DNA from: Betaproteobacteria bacterium
GTDB lineage: Bacteria > Pseudomonadota > Gammaproteobacteria > Burkholderiales > CANMPU01
Assembly: GCA_947499755.1 (NCBI GenBank)
Contig: CANMPU010000014.1
Location: 1-10,459 of the forward strand
Length of the DNA stretch: 10,459 nucleotides
Reading direction: 5' to 3'
Both the position numbers and the translations under genes were made by a program. Positions 1-7,676 of this stretch are shown here, piece by piece. The first letter of the stretch is position 1. Every line of letters begins with the position of its first letter. Below the pieces are notes generated by a model. The model saw only the letters and a program-made list of their open reading frames with translations. It searched no databases and was not told where the DNA came from.

Positions 1-596
1 CCATCGGTCAGATTTACCGCATTGCTCGTCCCGACGATGACAAAATAGCTGATCACTAGAAAACCGATTACACCCAAGGGGTAAGCGACGTGTTTAAAAA
101 ATGGAACGATAAATTCAGTTTGTGAAGGCATGGTCGCACTAAAAGCGAGATACCCAGCTGCGGCTAATCCGATCAGGGATTGCCAGAAATACTTCCATTT
201 TGCCGAAAGCCCTTTCGGGTTGCGATGAACCACTTTGCGATAATCATCAATCCAACCGATAACCCCGAATCCCACCGCTACCGCGAGCACCACCCAGACC
301 AGGCGATTACTTAAGTCCGCCCACAGGAGCGTTGTGACAACAATGGAGACCAGGATCAATGCGCCACCCATCGTCGGCGTACCGGCTTTGATTAAGTGGG
401 TTTGTGGCCCATCATCACGTACTGCTTGCCCTATTTTGTATGCGGTCAGACGCCGTATCATCGTCGGGCCAACCATAAATGAGATGGCAAGTGCGGTTAA
501 CGTCGCCAGCACGGCGCGTAGCGTGATGTAGTTGAACACGTTAAAAGAACTAACGTGGAAATGTTGCACCAGCCAATGTGTGAGCGCCAATATCAT
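1..596 (-). CDS. mraY: MraY, phospho-MurNAc-pentapeptide transferase (5' part, cut by window edge)
   Basis: Integral inner-membrane enzyme that moves phospho-MurNAc-pentapeptide from the UDP nucleotide onto undecaprenyl phosphate, giving lipid I. The first 198 codons are visible; the rest lies left of the window. Reading from ATG 596 the protein begins [10 protein letters not shown]. Family motifs follow: [11 protein letters not shown] (about 18-28), [12 protein letters not shown] (56-67), GTPTMGG (72-78), the Asp pair in WIDDYRKV (D117, D118) that is part of the active site, and NAVNLTD (192-198) at the edge. At least four hydrophobic membrane segments can be read. The start is 30 bases past the murF stop and lines up with the known family N-terminus, but no good Shine-Dalgarno sequence precedes it, so coupling to murF translation is likely. 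Last gene of the visible dcw operon. Confidence 0.97.
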   Translation of the reverse strand, partial: MILALTHWLVQHFHVSSFNVFNYITLRAVLATLTALAISFMVGPTMIRRLTAYKIGQAVRDDGPQTHLIKAGTPTMGGALILVSIVVTTLLWADLSNRLVWVVLAVAVGFGVIGWIDDYRKVVHRNPKGLSAKWKYFWQSLIGLAAAGYLAFSATMPSQTEFIVPFFKHVAYPLGVIGFLVISYFVIVGTSNAVNLTD

Positions 597-626
597 GGGC
601 GTTTCATGCAAAATAAATTATCAGTA

Positions 627-2039
627 TTAATGCCTATAGTCACCATTGGCCACGCTCTTAGTGTTTTCATCCAGCGGCGTAAACGATTTCACGACGCGCT
701 CCATTTGCATAAAACGCGAGCCTTTCACCAACAGAGTTACGTTTGGCGCAAGCAAATTTTCTATTTCCGCAAGCAGTTCCTGCATGCGCTCAAAGTGGCG
801 CGCGCCACTACCAAACGCGGTGGATGTTGCGCTACTTAGATCGCCCAGTGTTAACAACACGTCAATTCCGGAGCACTTCGCCTCAGCACCGATTTCTGCA
901 TGGAATTCGCGACCGCGAACACCGAGTTCACCCATGTCGCCAAGTACTAATATTTTTTTTCCGGTTGCTCGCGCGAGCACTGCGATCGCTGCGCGTACTG
1001 ATTCCGGATTGGCGTTGTAAGTGTCATCAATTAATTTGGCCCCTAACACGCAAGGTTTTATTTCTAGGCGGCCTTTGTGGCCATGAAAATCGCTGAGGCC
1101 TTGCGCGATTGTTTCCAGCGATATATTTAGCGCTTTCGCACCAGCTGCCGCTGCCAACGCGTTATAAACGTTATGTACGCCGGGAACATTTAACGAAACA
1201 TTTAAGCTTTCAGTCGGCGTCTTAAGTTCTATCTGGCTGGAATCGACATCGAGCGTCGCGCGTGCACTGACCATCGCATCCCCTTGCATGCCAAAATCCA
1301 CGACGCGACGATCGTGCGCAAGCTCGCGCCACAGCCCAGAAAATGCGTCGTCCCGATTGATAACTGCGACGCCGTCTGCAGCTAAGCCTTCGAATATTTC
1401 ACCTTTGGCACGCGCTATGGCCTCCAACGATCCCAGCCCGGCCAAATGCGCGCGCCCAGCATTAATAATAATCGCGACATTTGGCTTGCTCAGCTGGGAC
1501 AAATAGCCAATTTCTCCTTGATGACTCATGCCCATTTCGACAACGGCAAACTGATGCTGCGTTCGCAATCGAAACAGCGTGAGTGGCACACCGATATCAT
1601 TGTTCAAATTTCCCTGTGTCGCTAAGATTTCCGCGCGGCTGGAATTAATTTCGACGCGGCGTAATATCGCAGCGAGCATTTCCTTTACCGTGGTCTTGCC
1701 GCTGCTGCCAGTTAAGGCGACAAGCGGAATTGCAAAGCGTTCACGCCAACTGCTCGCGAGCTTTCCTAAAGCAAGACGCGTATCCTCGACAGCAACACAG
1801 CGAATCAAACTAGCGCACTCGGCGTGGTGTTGCTTATTGACGATCGCGGCCACGGCACCTTGCTCTTTTGCGCGACTTACGAACGCATGTCCATCGAAGC
1901 GCTCTCCGATAAGCGCGACAAATAAATCCCTTTTTTGGATAGCACGGCTATCTGTGCATACGTTTTCGAATGCGACATCCGCGTCCGTGAAAGACACGCC
2001 TAATATTTCTGCGACCTGGGATAAGCGCATCATCTCCAT
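627..2039 (-). CDS. murF: MurF, UDP-MurNAc-tripeptide:D-alanyl-D-alanine ligase
   Basis: Cytoplasmic ATP-dependent ligase that adds D-Ala-D-Ala to UDP-MurNAc-tripeptide, making the pentapeptide used by MraY. At 470 residues it is slightly longer than E. coli MurF (452). The N-terminal substrate domain includes TDSRAI (29-34) and LFVALIGERFDGH (39-51). The central ATPase has the P-loop GSSGKTT (111-117), NLNNDIG (144-150), EMGMSHQGEI (168-177) and AKGEIFEGL (211-219). The C-terminal ligase domain has the conserved DDTYNANP (338-345), LGDMGELG (366-373) and LLVKGSR (436-442). The start lies 5 bases past the murE stop. Three ATG codons (residues 1, 3 and 4) compete and none has a well-spaced ribosome site: GGAG lies directly against the second. 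The exact start is therefore uncertain by up to three residues. Confidence 0.97.
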   Translation of the reverse strand: MEMMRLSQVAEILGVSFTDADVAFENVCTDSRAIQKRDLFVALIGERFDGHAFVSRAKEQGAVAAIVNKQHHAECASLIRCVAVEDTRLALGKLASSWRERFAIPLVALTGSSGKTTVKEMLAAILRRVEINSSRAEILATQGNLNNDIGVPLTLFRLRTQHQFAVVEMGMSHQGEIGYLSQLSKPNVAIIINAGRAHLAGLGSLEAIARAKGEIFEGLAADGVAVINRDDAFSGLWRELAHDRRVVDFGMQGDAMVSARATLDVDSSQIELKTPTESLNVSLNVPGVHNVYNALAAAAGAKALNISLETIAQGLSDFHGHKGRLEIKPCVLGAKLIDDTYNANPESVRAAIAVLARATGKKILVLGDMGELGVRGREFHAEIGAEAKCSGIDVLLTLGDLSSATSTAFGSGARHFERMQELLAEIENLLAPNVTLLVKGSRFMQMERVVKSFTPLDENTKSVANGDYRH

Positions 2040-2044
2040 GATCG

Positions 2045-3646
2045 CTAGTGATTCCCCTGCGCTAACACTGATTGCGCAAATGTAAAATCATTAAACGGAA
2101 ATCTTTTTCCCATAATTTCCTGGTAATTTTCATCGCCTTTACCTGCTATCAATACGACGTCCCCTCTTTTTGCCGATGTGATTGCGGAAAATATCGCTTC
2201 CGCGCGATCGGGTATCACACGATAGTTCGATCTCGCACCGTGAATGATGTCTTGCAAAATCACTTCTGGGTCTTCGTTGCGCGGATTGTCATTTGTGAGA
2301 ATCAATTCATCTGCGCAACGCGACGCGACGCTGCCCATGAGCGGCCGCTTTCCACGATCGCGCTCACCGCCACAACCGAAAACGCAGATCAACTTTGGCT
2401 TATTACGGCGTGTTGCGGATTGTTTGCGAGATAACGTCAGATTCTTTGCATCGAGTAATTCACGTAGCGAGTACAATACTTTTTCTAGGGCGTCTGGCGT
2501 ATGCGCATAATCGATAACGACTAACGCTTGCGTGCCCCCGCCGACGCATTGCATCCTTCCGTTTGGTGCTTGTACTTGCTGTAATGATGTTACGGCAGGG
2601 CGTAGCGCTATGCCACTCACCAGTAAGACTGAGAGCGACCCCAAGAGATTACTCGCATTGAATTTACCGAGTAATGGACTACGCAGCCGTGCATTTCCCC
2701 AGGGCGACGATACATCGAAGGTTAATCCACTGGCGCTAGCACACAGATTACACCCAACGACCGTAGCGATGCCCTGCTGCAGCTTTGCGCCTACCTTAAA
2801 GCCATAACCAATAACTTCAACCTTGCGTTGTTTCAAAGACTCAGCAAGCTCCAAACCGAATTTGTCGTCAAAGTTAACAATGGCGTAACGCAGAGATGGG
2901 AAGCGAAACAGCTTCGCTTTTGCTGCTTTATAGGCGCGAGCATTGCCGTGATAATCAAGATGATCGCGCGTCAGATTGGTGAGTAGCGCGACATCAAATT
3001 CAACGCCATTGAGACGGCCTTGTGACAAACCATGAGACGAGGCCTCAAGTGCGGCGGCGCGAGCACCTTGCTTTACATATTTTTTTAGTTGGGTCTGTGT
3101 AAATACCGCGTCCGGCGTGGTGGTATCGTTGGGGGCTAATTTATCCAAAAACCCACAACCCAACGTTCCAATCACTGCCGTTTTTTTCCCACGCGCCGTC
3201 AACGCCTGCGCGATCCAATGACTACAGGACGTTTTTCCGTTAGTACCGGTAACCCCTATCATCCACAAATGCTCCGACGGATAGCCATAAACTTTTGCTG
3301 CGATAACGCCAATATTGGCGCGTAGTTGAGGAATGCCAAGATTTGGAACGCGCCATTTCTCATTCCAGCTAAATTGATCGCTTTCCCACAACACCCCCTT
3401 GCATCCAGAGCGCAATGCATTCGCAATGAATTGTCTGCCGTCTTGTTTTTCTCCGGGGTAAGCAACAAAGATATCTCCGGGTTTGACGCATCGACTATCT
3501 CTAACTAAACGACGAATCGGTACACCCAAAGCATTCAGGTCGCTGATATCAAATTTTGTACACTTCCAATGCCGCGTCTTCGGACTACCTATACCGATAC
3601 CAGGACGCGCCACTTTGTTTATCAGTTGCTGTTGAGGTGTGACCAC
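2045..3646 (-). CDS. murE: MurE, UDP-MurNAc-L-Ala-D-Glu:meso-diaminopimelate ligase
   Basis: Cytoplasmic ATP-dependent ligase adding the third stem residue to UDP-MurNAc-dipeptide. It is 533 residues, longer than E. coli MurE (495), with about 20-30 extra residues at the N-terminus and a basic linker near 405-418. Motifs: DSR (50-52), the P-loop GVTGTNGKT (131-139), TTTPD (175-179), EASSHGL (201-207), and K243 in YKAAK, at the position of the carbamylated lysine. The ligase domain has DYAHTPDALE (379-388), FGCGGERDRGKRP (423-435) and DNPRNEDP (453-460). DNPR is the signature that selects meso-diaminopimelate over lysine. The start is GTG, 2 bases past the ftsI stop. AAGGGG inside the last ftsI codons lies 7 bases ahead of it, and no ATG occurs near this point in the frame. 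Confidence 0.97.
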   Translation of the reverse strand: MVTPQQQLINKVARPGIGIGSPKTRHWKCTKFDISDLNALGVPIRRLVRDSRCVKPGDIFVAYPGEKQDGRQFIANALRSGCKGVLWESDQFSWNEKWRVPNLGIPQLRANIGVIAAKVYGYPSEHLWMIGVTGTNGKTSCSHWIAQALTARGKKTAVIGTLGCGFLDKLAPNDTTTPDAVFTQTQLKKYVKQGARAAALEASSHGLSQGRLNGVEFDVALLTNLTRDHLDYHGNARAYKAAKAKLFRFPSLRYAIVNFDDKFGLELAESLKQRKVEVIGYGFKVGAKLQQGIATVVGCNLCASASGLTFDVSSPWGNARLRSPLLGKFNASNLLGSLSVLLVSGIALRPAVTSLQQVQAPNGRMQCVGGGTQALVVIDYAHTPDALEKVLYSLRELLDAKNLTLSRKQSATRRNKPKLICVFGCGGERDRGKRPLMGSVASRCADELILTNDNPRNEDPEVILQDIIHGARSNYRVIPDRAEAIFSAITSAKRGDVVLIAGKGDENYQEIMGKRFPFNDFTFAQSVLAQGNH

Positions 3647-3648
3647 GG

Positions 3649-5379
3649 CTACACCCCTTCCCTAATCAGTGGTTCTTCGGCTACTTGAGGTAGTGATTGT
3701 TCTAACGGAATATCCGGCGCGATCCCCAATATCCGTAATGTGCCGGCGACCACTTTGCTAAATATAGGGGCCGCAACAATGCCGCCGTAATATTCACCCT
3801 TGGTGGGTTCATCTATCATCACGCCAACAACGACGCGAGGGTTTGACGCGGGCGCAAAACCAACAAATGACGACACATAGCGATCCGCGGCGTAACTGCC
3901 ACCTTGCAGTTTATGAGCGGTACCCGTTTTGCCGGCAACCCGATAACCCAGTACACGCGCTTGTGGCGCAGTGCCTCCAGGCTGAGTCACCAACTCCAGC
4001 ATATCGCGCACCTCTCTTGCAGTACGAGCGGATACGACACGCTGACCACTGGCCGCGCCTTCAAGTTTTACAAGAGAAATAGGTTTGAGTTCACCGTCAG
4101 TGGCGAATATCGTATACGCCTGAACCAACTGCAGTAGGCTCACGGAAATACCGTGGCCATACGCCATCGTGGCCTGTTCTATCGGGCGCCAAGTTTGGTA
4201 GGGGCGCAGTTTCCCCGAGGCCTCACCTGGGAAGCCGGATTGCGGGGCGGAACCAAAGCCCACTTTATTGAAAACATGCCAGAGCAGTTGTTTTGGTAAT
4301 TCCAGCGCGATTTTTGCGGCGCCGACATTGCTCGATTGCTGTATCACCTGCGTAACGGTAAGGGCTCCGCCCGGATGCGCATCATGTATCGTAGCGCTAC
4401 CTATCGTTAACGTTCCCGGCGCTGTTTGAATAATAGTCTGGGGATTGAACGCGCCGTCTTCAAGGGCGGCCGCAATCGTAAATGGCTTTAGGGTTGATCC
4501 GGGTTCAAATAAATCTGTGATCGCGCGATTACGGGCATATTTCGGGTCGAGCTTTTCACGATTGTTCGGGTTGTAACTGGGGAGATTCGCAATCGCAAGA
4601 ATTTCACCGCTGTTAACATCCATAACGACGATCGCACCGGCTTTGGCTTGATTTGCTACCACCGCCTGCTTTAATTCGCGAAACGCCAAATACTGAATAC
4701 GACTATCGATACTGAGATTTAAATCTCGCCCTTGTTGTGGCGCTTGCACGCGTCCAACATCTTCGACAATGCGCCCCAGCCTATCTTTTATAACATGGCG
4801 ATTTCCCGGTTTTCCCACCAAAATGTTTTGATAACTTAACTCTAGCCCTTCTTGTCCAAGATCATCGACGCTCGTGAAACCAACTAAGTGTGAGGTGACC
4901 TCGCCTGCGGGATAATAACGACGGTACTCGCGCTGCAAAAATAACCCTGGGATACCCATTTCAACGATTTTTTCCGCCTCGTCAGGGGGCAAATGGCGCT
5001 TTAGATACACAAATTCTCTATCAATATTCAATAGACGTTCTTTTAGCTCGCTGTCGCGTATATTAAGTAGCTTCGCCAACCGGCTTTGCTGCGCAGGCGT
5101 AATCTTTACCTCACCCGGCACCGCCCACACTGACTCTACCGGTGTGCTCACCGCGAGCGGTTCGCCAAAACGATCCATGATCATTCCGCGATGCGCGCTG
5201 GTTTGAATAACGCGGCTATAACGCGAATCGCCCTGCCCCTGCAGGAAATCATTACGCATGCTTTGCAGATAGATTGCGCGACCCGCCAAACCAAGTAACC
5301 ATAGGATGATGATTGCTAACAACAGGCGCGAGCGCCACAACGGCAGGCGTAGCAGTATGACGGAGGCGGACGAATTCAC
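3649..5379 (-). CDS. ftsI: FtsI (PBP3), septal peptidoglycan transpeptidase
   Basis: Class B penicillin-binding protein that cross-links septal peptidoglycan in the divisome. I place the start at GTG 5379, which overlaps the ftsL stop as GTGA and has GAGGG 7 bases upstream. The frame stays open to an ATG at 5493, but that would run 38 codons into ftsL. The resulting 576 residues compare with 588 in E. coli. A short cytoplasmic tail and one membrane anchor (about 18-38) are followed by the pedestal domain with RGMIMDRFGEPLA (64-76). The transpeptidase domain carries all three active-site motifs: STLK with nucleophile S295 (295-298), SSN (349-351) and KTGT (484-487). No site is missing. Its place between ftsL and murE is the standard dcw order, and translation is probably coupled to ftsL. 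Confidence 0.96.
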   Translation of the reverse strand: MNSSASVILLRLPLWRSRLLLAIIILWLLGLAGRAIYLQSMRNDFLQGQGDSRYSRVIQTSAHRGMIMDRFGEPLAVSTPVESVWAVPGEVKITPAQQSRLAKLLNIRDSELKERLLNIDREFVYLKRHLPPDEAEKIVEMGIPGLFLQREYRRYYPAGEVTSHLVGFTSVDDLGQEGLELSYQNILVGKPGNRHVIKDRLGRIVEDVGRVQAPQQGRDLNLSIDSRIQYLAFRELKQAVVANQAKAGAIVVMDVNSGEILAIANLPSYNPNNREKLDPKYARNRAITDLFEPGSTLKPFTIAAALEDGAFNPQTIIQTAPGTLTIGSATIHDAHPGGALTVTQVIQQSSNVGAAKIALELPKQLLWHVFNKVGFGSAPQSGFPGEASGKLRPYQTWRPIEQATMAYGHGISVSLLQLVQAYTIFATDGELKPISLVKLEGAASGQRVVSARTAREVRDMLELVTQPGGTAPQARVLGYRVAGKTGTAHKLQGGSYAADRYVSSFVGFAPASNPRVVVGVMIDEPTKGEYYGGIVAAPIFSKVVAGTLRILGIAPDIPLEQSLPQVAEEPLIREGV

Positions 5380-5660
5380 GGTGCTGCCCTCGTGCTTTGT
5401 GGTGCGGGAATAAATTGAATGCGCGAGGCCGGCGCAACTTTCATCTGTAATTTCCCACCAGCGATTTGTTCGATTGTTGCGTGCATCGCCCAAGTGCTTT
5501 GTTCAAGTTGTAGCTGACCCCATTCGATCTCAAGCTGTTTGGCGAGATCCTGCTCTTGCTGCAGCTCGATAAATAATTTCCGCGCTCTATGCTGCGAGGT
5601 CACTATCCCAAGCGCACATACGACTAAGACCAGCGCCAAAAATAGATTTAAACGCGTCAT
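5376..5660 (-). CDS. ftsL: FtsL, divisome membrane protein
   Basis: Small bitopic protein that with FtsB and FtsQ activates septal synthesis by FtsW-FtsI. It has 94 residues, short for the family because almost no cytoplasmic tail precedes the membrane helix (about 4-22, LNLFLALVLVVCALGIV). A periplasmic coiled-coil stretch follows (about 25-62), containing the recognisable EWGQLQLEQSTWA (45-57). The start ATG 5660 is the first possible start in frame after an upstream stop. It has no usable Shine-Dalgarno sequence and overlaps the stop of a 20-codon frame (5657-5719) as ATGA, so initiation may depend on ribosomes finishing that frame. Its own stop overlaps the ftsI start. The short form resembles betaproteobacterial and Pseudomonas FtsL. 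Confidence 0.93.
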   Translation of the reverse strand: MTRLNLFLALVLVVCALGIVTSQHRARKLFIELQQEQDLAKQLEIEWGQLQLEQSTWAMHATIEQIAGGKLQMKVAPASRIQFIPAPQSTRAAP

Positions 5661-5719
5661 GATTTGGCGTCGCCCAACATTAAGAGAAAAATATGGGCCA
5701 GGACGATTTGATTATTCAT
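5657..5719 (-). CDS. possible 20-residue coupling/leader peptide between rsmH and ftsL
   Basis: A minus-strand frame of 20 codons plus stop fills the gap between rsmH and ftsL. Its ATG shares the last base of the rsmH stop (TGATG), and its TGA overlaps the ftsL ATG (ATGA). The peptide starts MNNQIVLAH and has a hydrophobic core (residues 5-15), ending GDAKS. It would pass ribosomes from rsmH to ftsL, whose start lacks a ribosome site. GGTGG a few bases ahead is at best a poor Shine-Dalgarno sequence. I know no family for it. It could be chance, or the gap could serve only as a spacer. Seen: the frame and both overlaps. Inferred: that it is translated. Confidence 0.4.
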   Translation of the reverse strand: MNNQIVLAHIFLLMLGDAKS

Positions 5720-6651
5720 CAGGCCACCATTCTTTCGGCAACGCGCATGATGGCGCTTCGCGCTCGGGGATTCGCTCTGATTTCGTCATCTGTCGGGCGC
5801 ACGGGCTTGCCGACAAGGCGTACTTGCGGCGGGGCGATCTGCGCGGCGCGTATCGGTAACTTGTGTGGTAGATGGTCTGGTTGCGCGGCATCCCGCAAAA
5901 AGCGTTTCACGATGCGATCTTCTAGAGAGTGAAAACTAATCACGACTAAACGTCCGCCAACGTTTAGTCGTTGTAGACAATGCGTCAGTGCCTGCGCTAA
6001 TTCTTCGAGCTCTTGATTGATGTAAATCCGTAGAGCTTGAAAGGTGCGCGTCGCCGGGTTCTGTTTCGGCTCGCGTGTACCAACGGCCTTTGCCACGATC
6101 TCGGCAAGTTGCCGTGTGGTAGCAATAACTCCCCGCGATCGAGCTGCAACAATCGCCCTTGCAACCTGCTTAGCAAACCGCTCTTCTCCATAATTTTTTA
6201 CGACCTCCCTGATGTGAGTTTCGGAAGCTGCATTGAGCCACTGCGCTGCGGTTTCTCCCCGACTTGTATCCATACGCATGTCCAAAGGACCATCGCTTTG
6301 AAAACTAAAACCGCGTGATGGCTCATCCACTTGCAATGAAGAAACTCCTAAATCCAGCAAAACCCCATCCACCTTAGCCACCCCTAATTCGCCAAGAACA
6401 TTTCCCATGGCTGCAAAACTAGTGTGCACTATGCAAAAACGTGCATCTTTTATCTTTTCTGCGCGGGCGACCGCCGCGGTATCTTTATCTAGCGCGATCA
6501 GCCGGCCATTTTTACCGAGCCGCTCGAGTATCAACTGGCTATGGCCACCCGCCCCGAAGGTGCAATCTACGTAGATGCCGTCTACCCTAATATTCAACGC
6601 CTCTATCGCCTCGTTGCGTAATACTGGTACGTGGCGTGAGCCTAGGCTCAC
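5719..6651 (-). CDS. rsmH: RsmH (MraW), 16S rRNA C1402 N4-methyltransferase
   Basis: S-adenosylmethionine-dependent enzyme that methylates N4 of C1402 in 16S rRNA, in the ribosomal P site. It has 310 residues, about family length. The SAM-binding fold shows [12 protein letters not shown] (27-38), LDKD (54-57) and VLLDLGVSS (97-105). Later family blocks are RGFSF (113-117), PLDMRMD (122-128), [15 protein letters not shown] (198-212) and ISFHSLEDR (238-246). The start GTG 6651 overlaps the mraZ stop as GTGA, with GAGGGA 8 bases upstream inside mraZ. The start codon forms one end of a perfect 16-base palindrome (6636-6651), which could fold in the mRNA and affect initiation. Second gene of the dcw operon. 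Its partner RsmI, which methylates the ribose of the same nucleotide, is also in this window. Confidence 0.97.
   Translation of the reverse strand: MSLGSRHVPVLRNEAIEALNIRVDGIYVDCTFGAGGHSQLILERLGKNGRLIALDKDTAAVARAEKIKDARFCIVHTSFAAMGNVLGELGVAKVDGVLLDLGVSSLQVDEPSRGFSFQSDGPLDMRMDTSRGETAAQWLNAASETHIREVVKNYGEERFAKQVARAIVAARSRGVIATTRQLAEIVAKAVGTREPKQNPATRTFQALRIYINQELEELAQALTHCLQRLNVGGRLVVISFHSLEDRIVKRFLRDAAQPDHLPHKLPIRAAQIAPPQVRLVGKPVRPTDDEIRANPRARSAIMRVAERMVA
6636..6651. repeat. perfect 16-base palindrome at the mraZ/rsmH junction
   Basis: GTGAGCCTAGGCTCAC reads the same on both strands. In the mRNA it could form a six-pair stem closed by a CUAG loop. It contains the rsmH GTG start codon, two bases of which belong to the mraZ stop. 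It may hide the start until a ribosome finishing mraZ opens it. As coding sequence it spells the normal rsmH residues 1-5, so a functional role is inference only. Confidence 0.6.
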
Positions 6652-7094
6652 AAGGAAAATCCCTCTAGCTCCCCGGGCATATCCATGTCACGAAACTCCA
6701 ACGCATGATCTCGCTGCGTCGCCCACTTGGCTTCATCCCAAACTTCAAATTTATTACCCTGTCCCACCAACATGACGCGTTTTTCCAGAGCGGCAAATTC
6801 TCGTAATGGCGGCGAAAGTAAAATGCGGCCAGCACTATCCATCTCAACATCTTCAGCGTGACCAACGAGTAAGCGTTGCAAACTGCGCATGCGGGCATTA
6901 AAGCTAGACAGAGCCATGAGCTTCTCTTGGATAGGCTCCCAGTCGCACTGCGGATAAAGCAGCAGGCAGTTGCTTGGATCTGCCGTGATGACCAGACGTC
7001 CAGCGCAGCGAGCGCTAATCGCCTCGCGATACCTAGCCGGAATCGCAAGCCGAAATTTGACATCTAGTGCAAGCTGAGCCACCCCACGAAACAT
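6648..7094 (-). CDS. mraZ: MraZ, transcriptional regulator of the dcw operon
   Basis: DNA-binding protein of the AbrB/SpoVT-like fold. In E. coli it forms a ring-shaped oligomer and represses its own operon. Starting at ATG 7094 it has 148 residues, close to the usual length of about 150. This start has GGGAG 5 bases upstream and gives [11 protein letters not shown], the expected N-terminus; an in-frame start at 7142 would add 16 unlike residues and lie in the operator. The family carries two DxxxR motifs, one per half. The second is normal (DSAGR, 86-90), but the first reads DVKFR (11-15), with Phe where Gly is usual. [12 protein letters not shown] (75-86) and the ELEGFSL end are typical. 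It is the first gene of the operon, behind promoter and boxes at 7128-7189, and overlaps rsmH. Confidence 0.95.
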   Translation of the reverse strand: MFRGVAQLALDVKFRLAIPARYREAISARCAGRLVITADPSNCLLLYPQCDWEPIQEKLMALSSFNARMRSLQRLLVGHAEDVEMDSAGRILLSPPLREFAALEKRVMLVGQGNKFEVWDEAKWATQRDHALEFRDMDMPGELEGFSL

Positions 7095-7127
7095 GAATTC
7101 TCCCTTGGCGGTTGAGCGGGAATGACC

Positions 7128-7162
7128 CCCATATTTTCCCACTTTTTACCACATTGGCCCAC
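7128..7162 (-). promoter_or_regulatory. MraZ operator: four boxes at 10-base spacing
   Basis: On the minus strand four five-base boxes follow one another, each separated by exactly 5 bases: GTGGG (7162-7158), GTGGT (7152-7148), GTGGG (7142-7138) and ATGGG (7132-7128). E. coli MraZ is known to bind TGGGN repeats with 5-base spacers ahead of mraZ, so this matches in place, spacing and sequence. The first box overlaps the -10 element and the others cover the predicted start of transcription, which fits autorepression by blocking RNA polymerase. One helical turn per box suits a ring or oligomer binding along one face. Confidence 0.85.
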
Positions 7163-7189
7163 TATAGATAAAAATTACCGCAAGGTCAA
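7161..7189 (-). promoter_or_regulatory. sigma70-type promoter of the dcw operon
   Basis: The minus strand shows a -35 element TTGACC (7189-7184), a 17-base spacer and a -10 element TATAGT (7166-7161). Each hexamer is one base from consensus. Transcription would begin near 7154, leaving a leader of about 60 bases before mraZ. The MraZ boxes overlap it. It lies 130 bases past the rnpB 3' end, where I see no strong terminator, so some read-through from rnpB is possible. Confidence 0.85.
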
Positions 7190-7319
7190 GGAGGAAATGA
7201 AGGTTTCCGTTTTGCAGACAACGACTTAAGTTTACTGACGCTTTGGCGGTGACTGATGAGGAAAAAATACGCGGAGAAATCGAGAAATCCGACGAAAACT
7301 GTGTGGCTTGTAGAGGGAA
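7190..7319. other. spacer between rnpB 3' end and dcw promoter
   Basis: No gene is evident. There is a tandem eight-base repeat GAGAAATC (7274-7289). Around it CGGA/TCCG could pair on the minus strand, followed by six T (7268-7263). This is too weak a stem to call a terminator for rnpB with confidence. Confidence 0.5.
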
Positions 7320-7676
7320 AATGAGCTGGCCGATAAGCCGGGTTCTGTCGTGGACAGTCATTCATCTAGGCGACCGGTTACCCAGCCGCTCAAGCAACCT
7401 ACCCGAAAGCAGCGCGAGCCGCGCTAACGCTTTCTATTTGGTCTTGCTCCAGATGGGGTTTACCGTGCCGTTTGCGTTACCGCAAACGCGGTGTGCTCTT
7501 ACCACGCCGTTTCACCCTTACCGGTGTAAGCTTGCGCTCACACTTAGGCGGTTTGTTTTCTGTGGCACTTTCCATGGCCTCGCGGCCTCCGGCCGTTAAC
7601 CGGCATCTTGCTCTATGGAGCCCGGACTTTCCTCTATACCACCACGTAGGCGTACAGCGACTGTCTAGCCAGCTCA
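7320..7676 (-). ncRNA. rnpB: RNase P RNA (type A), catalytic subunit for tRNA 5' maturation
   Basis: The minus strand matches the bacterial RNase P RNA core as remembered from E. coli. The 5' end pairs with the 3' end in a P1 helix (7668-7676 with 7322-7330, nine pairs). Conserved blocks in order: AGACAGTCGC (near 7666), GAGGAAAGTCCGGGCTC (7634-7618, 5' strand of P4), ACAGAAAACAAACCGCC (near 7563-7547), GGTAAGGGTGAAA (near 7522-7510), GGTAAAC (7464-7458) holding the GGU that pairs with the tRNA CCA end, and TGACTGTCCACGACAGAACC (3' strand of P4). About 357 bases compared with 377 in E. coli. The P3 arm is short: about 22 bases lie between the AGACAGTCGC block and GAGGAAAG, against nearly 40 in E. 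coli. Ends are accurate to a few bases. It lies between pyrC and mraZ in the same direction. Confidence 0.96.

Noticed and set aside
5380..5493. Longer FtsI N-terminus starting at ATG 5493
   Set aside because: It would add 38 hydrophilic residues read through ftsL. GTG 5379 has a well-placed GAGGG, overlaps the ftsL stop and gives normal length.
7095..7142. Longer MraZ starting at 7142
   Set aside because: The extra codons lie in the operator and leader; ATG 7094 has GGGAG and the family N-terminus MFRG.
7197..7229. Ten-codon plus-strand frame preceded by AAGGAGG
   Set aside because: The spacing to the ATG is only two bases, and the purine run is the reverse side of the -35 region of the dcw promoter.
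7263..7293. Intrinsic terminator after rnpB
   Set aside because: Only a four-pair stem (CGGA/TCCG) before six T; too weak to report as a terminator.
7146..7361. Minus-strand frame of 71 codons between rnpB and mraZ
   Set aside because: It starts inside the conserved 3' part of rnpB and covers the dcw promoter and operator; no ribosome site or family motif.
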